A stretch of 6,228 nt of DNA from Simkania sp. (lineage in GTDB: Bacteria > Chlamydiota > Chlamydiia > Chlamydiales > Simkaniaceae), in the NCBI GenBank assembly GCA_028281425.1, contig JANQJX010000214.1, positions 1 to 6,228 on the forward strand, given 5' to 3'. Every line of letters begins with the position of its first letter. Within the stretch, counting starts at the first letter, position 1. Both the position numbers and the translations under genes were made by a program. A model generated the notes under the pieces. It was given only the letters and a program-made list of their open reading frames with translations. It had not been told where the DNA came from and made no database searches. Positions 1 to 5,331 of the stretch are shown in pieces.

Positions 1-312
1 GTTGATTTAATGAAAATTAATCAAGAAAATTTGAAAAAACTTATTAATGATCAAAATCAAATTACGAACAAATTACAAGAATTCATTAAAAATCAAAATG
101 AAAATAACATAAAAAATCAACAATCCCTTATAAGCTTTATTGAAAAAAACAACCAGAATCTCCAAAACCTTTTAAACCAAAATGATTTTAATAATAACAA
201 TAATGTTGAGTTAATGAAAATTAATCAAGAAAGTTTGAAAAAACTTATTGATAATCAAAATCAAATTACGAACAAATTACAAGAATTCATTAACAATCAA
301 AATCAAAATAAC
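1..312 (+). repeat. 204-bp tandem repeat at the left edge of the giant gene
   Basis: Bases 1-108 and 205-312 align without gaps at 102 of 108 positions, giving a period of 204 bp (68 codons). Each copy encodes V-(D/E)-L-M-K-I-N-Q-E followed by LKKLI and QITNKLQEFI. The segment between the aligned parts (109-204) has only looser counterparts after 312. The first copy starts exactly at the window edge, so more copies may lie upstream. Confidence 0.85.
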
Positions 313-3300
313 CTAGAAAACCAAAAATCCATTACAAATTTTATTCAAAAACAAATTAATAGTTTGTTAGAAAACAACCAAAACATTAAAAATCAATTAA
401 AAATTCTCACCAAAAATGTGAACAATAATTCTACTCAATCCCAGGTCAATGAGATAAAAAACCAAATTAACCTTCTTTTAAAGATTCAAAACAAGAAAGA
501 AAAAGAATTGTTAAAACTGAAAAACCACCTAAACCTTGTAAATAATTTAACAGAAAAAAATAAAAAGATAACACAATATTACAAAAAAAACAGAGATCAA
601 TGGAAAGATCAAGAAAATAAACATCTAAACAAAATCCTTTTACTCGAAAACAACCTAAACAATCAAAAAAAACAATATTCCACACAAATACAGGAAGCTA
701 CGGAAAACATTAATTTGCTCCAAAAAAGCTTAAAAGAAAAAGAAAATATTCAAAATAATCTAAAAAAGACTACCCTTCAATTGGAGGAGCAAACGAAACA
801 ATTTGAATTATCTCAAACAAAAATCAAAAACTTAGAAAAACAATTAAAAAATAAAGAAAATTTAGTGTTAGAGAAGCAAACTGCTTTGGAAGAGTACAAA
901 CGAAAGACTAAGAACGAAATAAACCATGCAAAAACCCTTGCTAAAACCGCAGAGGAAAACCTCATATCCACACAAAAAGCATTCGAACAACAAAATATAC
1001 AACTTACCCAGTTTAAAGCTACAAATCGATACCTCCTAGAACATTCCAAACAGTTAAAAAAATCCCTTAACAAAGCTTCTCATAAGGGTTCAAAAAAACT
1101 TCAAAAGAAAAACACCTTATTGAACAAAAAAATCAAACAACAAAACAAGCATCTTAGTCAATTGCAACAGCATTTGAATGCCCTGAAAAAGACCCATAAA
1201 CAGACCGTCAAAGAAAAAAATTATTACATAAATCAAAGCGACTGCTTTCAGCGCAAATATGATGACAGCTTAAACAAAAGAAACAGCCTCAAAAAGAATA
1301 TCCAAACCCAAACTCAAGAACTTAAAAAGAAAAAATTACAAGTAGAAAATTTAAACAAAGATTTACAAAAAAAACAACAACTTGTTAACACCGCTAATGA
1401 GAAAATTAAAAATCTTGAGTTGAATTTCGAAAATAAAAAACTCAGCTTTCAAAAACAAATACAGAAAGCTCAGAACGACATTAATTTGCTCAAAGAACAC
1501 TTAAAAGAAAATATTCAAAATAATCTAAAAAAGACTACCCTTCAATTGGAGGAGCAAACGAAACAATTTAAATTATCTCAAAAAACAATCAAGCAGTTAG
1601 AACAAGAAAAAAAGAATCTTAACAAGCAAATCCAAAACCTTCAAACTAAACAAGAAAACGCATCTAAAATCAACAATTTAAATAATCAATTAAAACAGCA
1701 AAAAAAGACTCAAACTGCTTTTAAGAACCTTCAAAATGACTTTAAAGAATACAAATTAAAGACTGAGCAGGAGATAAAAATTGCACAAACCTCTGCTAAA
1801 AACGCAAAGGAACAACTCATAAAACAAACTCAAAAACTTGAAAAGAAAAAATTAGAAGCAGCCAATTTAAACAAAGATTTAAACCAAGAAAAATACCTTG
1901 TTAACACCGCTAATGAGAAAATTAAAAATCTTGAGTTGAATTTCGAAAATGAAAAACTCAGCTTTCAAAAACAAATAAAAGAAGCGCAAAATGAACTTCT
2001 GGATAAAACCACACAACTTAAGGGTGCCTATCAAAGTTTCAATGAGGAAAAGCTACAAATACAAAATACAAACATCCAGGCTACTCAACAAGCAAAGCAA
2101 AAACAAAACGAATTGAAAAAGCAACTTCAGAAAATACAAAAAAATCTTCTTCAAAAAGCTGAAAATGAAACCCATCTAAAAAACGAATTAAATACCCTTA
2201 AAACTCAAACGATTCCTGATCTTGAAAACAAGTTGAAGGAGGCTGACTTAAAAAATAAGACCCAAATTAACACAGATAAAAAGAAATTAAAAAAAGAAAA
2301 TATTGAAAATCAGCTTCAAAAGACTGAGTTTCAATTGAATCAGCTAAAGAAAAAATTCAAAATTCAACAAAACGAATTAAATACCCTTCAAACTCAAACG
2401 ATTCCTGATCTTCAAAACAAATTGGAGGAGGCTTACTTACAAATTGACGAGCTCAATAGCTTCGATGATCAATATTTAAGTGATGATCATCATGAGCCGC
2501 TGATCCTCGACGATGGAAACAATGAGGAGGTGGAGCAGCAAAGCTTAATACATGAACCTAAATTACAAATTAAACGATTCAATGACTCCCCTAAGTCTCA
2601 GGAAGAACTTTTTCAGAAACAAATATATACACTAGAGCGCAAGGAGAGCCAACTTCAAACCCAAGTATCCCAACTTAAGGATCTACTCAAGAATCTAGAG
2701 AACAATTCTGTTTCTAAAGAGGATTATAAAAATATGGAAATGTTCTACAACAAACAATCTCAAAACCAAAAAAAGCAACTTCTAGAATTGAAAACTTCCT
2801 CCACTCAATTACTTAACCAGCATCACCAATTAGAATCCAAATATGAAAAAGCAAAAGAAAAAATAAATCTCCTGGAAACCAAAATTCACGCTCCAAAAAC
2901 TCAATCTTCAGAAAGTCATCTTATCCCATTTCAACTTAAAATTGGCAACCTTCAGCTTCAGCATCAGCTAAAGAAGGAATTCAACGTAAAAGACCAGCTC
3001 AAAACCGAATTGGAAAACTTAAACACCAAATATGAGGCTCTGGAAAATCAGTTCGTTGTAAAAACAATGGAATTGAATCAACAAAACAATGATAACCATC
3101 TTTTAAAGGAAGAAGAAAACAACAATTTAAATAAAATAAAAAAGCAAAAAAATGAAATACTCCTTCTCAAAAAGAATAACGAACAATTAAACACAACCCT
3201 TGCCTCTTCTCAAATTCAAAATAAGGAAGAGATAAAAAATCTTCAATACAACTTTCAAAATGAAAAGAAGCATCAACAAAAGATAGCTAGAGTTCACACT

Positions 3301-4338
3301 CAATTACAAGAAAAAAAGATCAACACCCTTGAAAAGGAAATTCAGGATTTAAACAATGCCCTTAAAAAGGATTCCTATGATTATAGGGTCTCCACAGAAG
3401 AAACCCCACTATTTTTCAATGCCTATGATGAAGATTTTAACGACAGTTCTAGCAACTATGATGAAGATTTTAACGACAGTTTTAACAACAATGCAACACC
3501 TTCTCCTCTTATGAATTCCATAAATCATGAGAAACCTCCTCTATACAAATCTATTCCTAATGATCAAACCGAAATCACTCAAATGGAAAGAAATATGAAT
3601 CAAGCTCTAAATGTAATTACAGATCAAGACGAGCAAATTAAGAAACAACGAATACATCAGGAACTTTTAGAAAACCTCTTACGAAAAAATAAAGAGGACT
3701 ATGAGAACTTGAAACAAAACATCAAAAAGAAATGCACCTCTTTGTTTGAAGAATACAAGTCTATATTTAAAGAATTAGATGAGACAAAGAATCAACTCCA
3801 CACTCTAAAAGAGACTTATAAAACATTACAAAATCAGCTTAAGGAGCAGCAACAATTCCCAAATTACGAACAAGAGATGATTCATTTAATCTATAATTTT
3901 GAAAAGGAAAAAGCAAGTCTTCAAAAAAAGCATGAGAAACTCCAATCTAAAATAAACAATCTCAAAGAGAATGCTACGCAAAAACATCAAGAACTCTACG
4001 ATAAAGAAATCTTAAATTTAAACGAAAAATTATGCATCTTAAAAGATCACCTGTTAGAAAAAAACTCAGAAATAGAGGCACTTAAAAATAACAATCTACA
4101 GCAACAACCCTTTAACATGGAATCCCTGGTAACCAAAAGTGCAAGCGACCTATTTGCAACCTTTAATAATAATGACACCTTTAATCAGAAGAAGTCATTC
4201 AAAACACCATCAAAGCAAAACAAAAGTGCTAACACAACGCATCAAGCTGCTAGGAAAAAAATATCTTCTTATGATGATCTCTACCTCCTCAAGCAGAAAA
4301 AAACCAACCTCCACCAAGAGATCACACTCATCTCATAG
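1..4338 (+). CDS. Giant Lys/Asn/Gln/Glu-rich coiled-coil protein, 5'-partial
   Basis: I do not recognise a named family. The frame is open from base 1 to a TAG at 4336-4338. The first ATG (10-12) is probably not the start: the codons before it read V-D-L, matching V-E-L before the ATG at 214 in the second copy of a 68-residue repeat, so the gene extends left of the window. Numbering from that ATG, residues 1-140 are an Asn/Gln-rich repeat region and about 145-815 are nearly unbroken heptad-like coiled coil. Residues 815-850 are an acidic break (DDQYLSDDHHEP, LILDDGNNEEVEQQ). About 850-1120 and 1190-1365 are more coiled coil, separated by an Asp/Asn/Ser/Pro segment with a doubled YDEDFNDS motif (from 1139). 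Residues 1370-1442 form a basic, Ser/Thr-rich, non-coiled tail. I see no transmembrane segment, signal peptide or enzymatic motif, though the N-terminus is missing. The coding strand is strikingly A-rich and T-poor. A filamentous, scaffold or secreted host-interaction protein is possible; that is inference. Confidence 0.9.
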   Translation, partial: VDLMKINQENLKKLINDQNQITNKLQEFIKNQNENNIKNQQSLISFIEKNNQNLQNLLNQNDFNNNNNVELMKINQESLKKLIDNQNQITNKLQEFINNQNQNNLENQKSITNFIQKQINSLLENNQNIKNQLKILTKNVNNNSTQSQVNEIKNQINLLLKIQNKKEKELLKLKNHLNLVNNLTEKNKKITQYYKKNRDQWKDQENKHLNKILLLENNLNNQKKQYSTQIQEATENINLLQKSLKEKENIQNNLKKTTLQLEEQTKQFELSQTKIKNLEKQLKNKENLVLEKQTALEEYKRKTKNEINHAKTLAKTAEENLISTQKAFEQQNIQLTQFKATNRYLLEHSKQLKKSLNKASHKGSKKLQKKNTLLNKKIKQQNKHLSQLQQHLNALKKTHKQTVKEKNYYINQSDCFQRKYDDSLNKRNSLKKNIQTQTQELKKKKLQVENLNKDLQKKQQLVNTANEKIKNLELNFENKKLSFQKQIQKAQNDINLLKEHLKENIQNNLKKTTLQLEEQTKQFKLSQKTIKQLEQEKKNLNKQIQNLQTKQENASKINNLNNQLKQQKKTQTAFKNLQNDFKEYKLKTEQEIKIAQTSAKNAKEQLIKQTQKLEKKKLEAANLNKDLNQEKYLVNTANEKIKNLELNFENEKLSFQKQIKEAQNELLDKTTQLKGAYQSFNEEKLQIQNTNIQATQQAKQKQNELKKQLQKIQKNLLQKAENETHLKNELNTLKTQTIPDLENKLKEADLKNKTQINTDKKKLKKENIENQLQKTEFQLNQLKKKFKIQQNELNTLQTQTIPDLQNKLEEAYLQIDELNSFDDQYLSDDHHEPLILDDGNNEEVEQQSLIHEPKLQIKRFNDSPKSQEELFQKQIYTLERKESQLQTQVSQLKDLLKNLENNSVSKEDYKNMEMFYNKQSQNQKKQLLELKTSSTQLLNQHHQLESKYEKAKEKINLLETKIHAPKTQSSESHLIPFQLKIGNLQLQHQLKKEFNVKDQLKTELENLNTKYEALENQFVVKTMELNQQNNDNHLLKEEENNNLNKIKKQKNEILLLKKNNEQLNTTLASSQIQNKEEIKNLQYNFQNEKKHQQKIARVHTQLQEKKINTLEKEIQDLNNALKKDSYDYRVSTEETPLFFNAYDEDFNDSSSNYDEDFNDSFNNNATPSPLMNSINHEKPPLYKSIPNDQTEITQMERNMNQALNVITDQDEQIKKQRIHQELLENLLRKNKEDYENLKQNIKKKCTSLFEEYKSIFKELDETKNQLHTLKETYKTLQNQLKEQQQFPNYEQEMIHLIYNFEKEKASLQKKHEKLQSKINNLKENATQKHQELYDKEILNLNEKLCILKDHLLEKNSEIEALKNNNLQQQPFNMESLVTKSASDLFATFNNNDTFNQKKSFKTPSKQNKSANTTHQAARKKISSYDDLYLLKQKKTNLHQEITLIS
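742..817 (+). repeat. Repeat A, copy 1
   Basis: This 76-bp stretch matches 1507-1582 with a single substitution (G805 versus A1570, changing Glu to Lys). It encodes ENIQNNLKKTTLQLEEQTKQ and the residues after it. Upstream homology continues through INLL at 709-720, where copy 1 carries two extra codons (Lys-Glu). Confidence 0.85.
1381..1461 (+). repeat. Repeat B, copy 1
   Basis: This 81-bp stretch matches 1897-1977 with one substitution (A1435 versus G1951, changing Lys to Glu). It encodes LVNTANEKIKNLELNFEN and then KLSFQKQI. A looser match (LNKDL) extends upstream of both copies. Confidence 0.85.
1507..1582 (+). repeat. Repeat A, copy 2
   Basis: This is the second copy of the 76-bp block at 742-817, displaced by 765 bp (255 codons). 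Third-codon positions are conserved along with the protein, which implies a recent duplication or gene conversion. It lies just downstream of repeat B copy 1, whereas copy 1 of A is preceded by only a diverged B-like segment. Confidence 0.85.
1897..1977 (+). repeat. Repeat B, copy 2
   Basis: This is the second copy of the 81-bp block at 1381-1461, displaced by 516 bp (172 codons). Downstream the two copies diverge: copy 1 runs into repeat A, while copy 2 runs into a unique KEAQNELLDKTTQL segment. Confidence 0.85.
2182..2250 (+). repeat. Repeat C, copy 1
   Basis: Bases 2182-2250 align with 2371-2439 at 64 of 69 positions and encode NELNTLKTQTIPDLENKLKE. The proline in the shared TIPDL core is unusual in an otherwise proline-poor coiled coil and may mark a helix break at the same place in both copies. 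Confidence 0.8.
2371..2439 (+). repeat. Repeat C, copy 2
   Basis: This second copy, 189 bp (63 codons) after the first, encodes NELNTLQTQTIPDLQNKLEE. It ends just before the acidic break at about residue 815, so it closes the first long coiled-coil stretch. Confidence 0.8.
3424..3480 (+). repeat. 33-bp tandem repeat coding the YDEDFNDS motif
   Basis: Bases 3424-3447 and 3457-3480 are identical (24 bp, period 33 bp or 11 codons). Each encodes YDEDFNDS inside the acidic, Ser/Asn-rich segment that separates two coiled-coil stretches. It looks like a short linear motif in a disordered linker. Confidence 0.8.
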
Positions 4339-4376
4339 AATTCATAGTACCCTATAGAGAGATAGAACCATTAAAG

Positions 4377-4407
4377 TGAGATCCTTTTTAAGCTTAAAAA
4401 GATCTCA
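4377..4407 (+). terminator. AT-rich palindrome after the giant gene, possible terminator
   Basis: TGAGATC at 4377-4383 pairs with GATCTCA at 4401-4407. Between them, after one unpaired C at 4384, is the self-complementary stretch TTTTTAAGCTTAAAAA. The structure begins 38 bases after the giant gene's TAG. The downstream sequence is only moderately T-rich, so this is a plausible but not classic intrinsic terminator. It could work on either strand. Confidence 0.5.
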
Positions 4408-4452
4408 TCTCAAATTCACCTCTTCTTTTAACCCCAAGTTGCTACCCATTCG

Positions 4453-4550
4453 CGTCATCAACTTGTAGAAATGACGTAGATATGAGGTGAGCGCCGAGCA
4501 AAGGTGCGTCCCGCACCTTAGCGAAGGGGTGAAATGAAGTAGATGCGTGA
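4453..4550. repeat. GC-rich hairpin island flanked by short direct repeats
   Basis: AAGGTGCG (4501-4508) and CGCACCTT (4512-4519) form a perfect 8-bp stem with a TCC loop. Bases 4491-4530 are about two-thirds G+C in an otherwise AT-rich window. The hairpin is flanked by direct repeats GAAATGACGTAGAT (4468-4481) and GAAATGAAGTAGAT (4531-4544), 63 bases apart. A further inverted pair, CGTCAT (4453-4458) and ATGACG (4471-4476), lies on the left. This could be a dispersed repeat element, the remnant of one, or a structured RNA. The sequence alone does not decide. Confidence 0.5.
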
Positions 4551-4688
4551 TTTCTATCAAAAGCGATGAGATGTTCACGTGCTTTTAGCAAACGCTTGAT
4601 TGTGTCACCCAAAATAAAAAAGAGCACTTCCAATATAAAGCCTTTGGGGGATGCGCTCTATCTCCTAAATATTACACTGGCAATAGAG

Positions 4689-4722
4689 GGCAGAGATCCT
4701 CACAAATGTGAGGATCTCTGCC
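4689..4722. terminator. Perfect 16-bp inverted repeat, probable bidirectional terminator hairpin
   Basis: GGCAGAGATCCTCACA (4689-4704) and its exact complement (4707-4722) are separated by two bases. Physically this gives about 15 pairs with an AAAT tetraloop. It lies between convergent genes. Downstream on the plus strand the sequence is T-rich but interrupted (TTCATTTTACATT); on the minus strand there is no T-run. A transcription stop for both directions is the likeliest role. A mobile palindromic repeat is the alternative. Confidence 0.6.
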
Positions 4723-4764
4723 TGATTCATTTTACATTGGGGATCGTCAGAAATAGATGCAGCT

Positions 4765-4815
4765 TTAGCAACAGACTCTGCTTAAGCAGTCAATAAAAAT
4801 CGCTTCTTCTTCCAT
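4765..4815 (-). CDS. Possible 16-residue micro-ORF downstream of yajC
   Basis: On the minus strand AGGAG (4822-4826) precedes two adjacent ATGs (4816-4818 and 4813-4815). The second has the better spacing of six bases. It reads MEEEAIFIDCLSRVCC and stops at TAA (4765-4767). The strong ribosome binding site is the only evidence. There is no homology I recognise, and the ORF begins 48 bases after the yajC stop. It may be a leader-like peptide, the 5' stub of a lost gene, or chance. The perfect hairpin at 4689-4722 follows 42 bases later. Confidence 0.25.
   Translation of the reverse strand: MEEEAIFIDCLSRVCC
4778..4789. repeat. 12-bp perfect palindrome
   Basis: CTGCTTAAGCAG is exactly self-complementary with no loop, more like a protein-binding site than an RNA hairpin. 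It falls inside the small ORF at 4765-4815. A palindrome of this length can occur by chance, so a function is only a possibility. Confidence 0.3.
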
Positions 4816-4858
4816 CATCTTCTCCTATGGGTAAAAGAAAATATTCACAAAGCGATTT
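4797..4858 (-). terminator. Long-loop inverted repeat downstream of yajC, possible terminator
   Basis: Read on the minus strand, AAATCGCTT (4858-4850) pairs with AAGCGATTT (4805-4797) across a 44-base loop, and the second arm runs into TTATTG, giving a five-T run. It starts five bases after the yajC stop. The large loop makes it a weak intrinsic terminator. The loop contains the ribosome binding site and first codons of the micro-ORF, so folding would hide them. Confidence 0.35.
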
Positions 4859-4863
4859 GGGGT

Positions 4864-5256
4864 TTAAGAGTCGGCTTTATGTGTTTCTTGAGGAGAAGAA
4901 ATCGCTCCTTCTTTTTTAGATTCTTCAGCTGCAGGAATCACATTTGTAATAGATGTCTTTAGGATTTCAATTTTTGCTCCCTCAACCATTTTCAAAATAA
5001 CCGTATCTTCTTTAAGAGAAGCAATCGTCCCTACAATCCCCATTGCAGTGACTCGATCCCCTTTGGAAAGACTCTCACGCTGTTTTTGCATTTTCTTACG
5101 CCTTTTCTGTTCAGGGCGCCACATAATCAAATAAAAGAAAACAAGCGCAAGCCCAATCATCAAAAACGTTTGAGACATATTTTGAGAACGGCTACTTTGC
5201 CCTTCTTGAGCTAGAAAAATCGTTGAAGAGAAAAAAGAAGAAAGAAAAAAAACCAT
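4864..5256 (-). CDS. yajC: Preprotein translocase subunit YajC
   Basis: YajC is a small inner-membrane protein that joins SecDF as an accessory of the SecYEG translocon. This 130-residue product has the family layout. Residues 30-46 form the membrane segment (FLMIGLALVFFYLIMW), immediately followed by the basic RPEQKRRKK stretch. Next come GDRVTAMGIVGTI (66-78) and the hydrophobic KIEILKTSITNVI strand region (95-107) of the soluble domain, then a polar tail. An extra N-terminal hydrophobic stretch (residues 1-16, ending FLAQEG) resembles a signal peptide and, as I recall, also occurs in chlamydial YajC. VTAMGI in place of the usual V-x-T-x-GGI is typical of Chlamydiota. The ATG at 5256 is supported by AAGGA six bases upstream. 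The stop is TAA. The gene lies 75 bases after the methyltransferase stop, with its own promoter in the gap. I am confident of the family. Confidence 0.95.
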   Translation of the reverse strand: MVFFLSSFFSSTIFLAQEGQSSRSQNMSQTFLMIGLALVFFYLIMWRPEQKRRKKMQKQRESLSKGDRVTAMGIVGTIASLKEDTVILKMVEGAKIEILKTSITNVIPAAEESKKEGAISSPQETHKADS

Positions 5257-5262
5257 AAAATA

Positions 5263-5267
5263 TCCTT
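5263..5267 (-). promoter_or_regulatory. Ribosome binding site of yajC
   Basis: AAGGA on the minus strand ends six bases before the ATG at 5256-5254. It fixes this ATG as the yajC start, so the N-terminal hydrophobic segment is part of the protein. Confidence 0.8.
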
Positions 5268-5294
5268 GTAAACATTTTTTGAAGATTGCTTTTT

Positions 5295-5322
5295 AGTATA
5301 GCAAATCCCCCTCTTTTATCAA
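5295..5322 (-). promoter_or_regulatory. Sigma-70-like promoter of yajC
   Basis: On the minus strand TTGATA (5322-5317) and TATACT (5300-5295) are separated by 16 bases. Each differs from the -35 and -10 consensus at one position. Transcription would start near 5288, giving a leader of roughly 30 bases before the yajC ATG. It falls entirely in the gap after the methyltransferase stop, so yajC can be expressed independently of that gene. This is consensus matching only. Confidence 0.6.
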
Positions 5323-5331
5323 AGCTTGGAG

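Larger units (their letters stand above)
4339..4863. other. Intergenic region between convergent genes, no convincing long gene
   Basis: About 525 bases lie between the stop of the giant gene (+) and the stop of yajC (-). No open frame here has both a credible ribosome binding site and a recognisable product. A 63-codon frame on the minus strand (4442-4633) starts at TTG and has no visible family. The region holds the palindrome at 4377-4407, a GC-rich island with a hairpin (4491-4530), a perfect hairpin (4689-4722), a 12-bp palindrome (4778-4789) and a small ORF inside a long inverted repeat (4797-4858). Its base composition differs from the A-rich giant gene. Confidence 0.7.

Noticed and set aside
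467..1073. Minus-strand open frames opposite the giant gene
   Set aside because: They are Phe/Leu/Cys-rich mirror images of the A-rich coding strand, with no family similarity that I recognise.
1..4338. CRISPR array or non-coding satellite repeat as the explanation of the repeats
   Set aside because: The repeats are all multiples of three bases apart (except for whole-codon indels), preserve one open frame, and are not regularly spaced short units.
4442..4633. 63-codon minus-strand frame from a TTG codon
   Set aside because: It has no ribosome binding site and no recognisable family, and it runs through the GC-rich hairpin and direct repeats. It is more likely a by-product of that element, although a degraded gene cannot be excluded.
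4440..4640. tRNA or rRNA gene in the GC-rich part of the intergenic region
   Set aside because: I could not find a cloverleaf, a T-loop sequence (GTTCRANYC) or a matching acceptor stem, and nothing resembles rRNA.
4566..4796. 76-codon plus-strand frame in the intergenic region
   Set aside because: It reads straight through the perfect 16-bp hairpin, has no ribosome binding site before its start, and yields a Cys/Ser/Arg-rich sequence with no family features.
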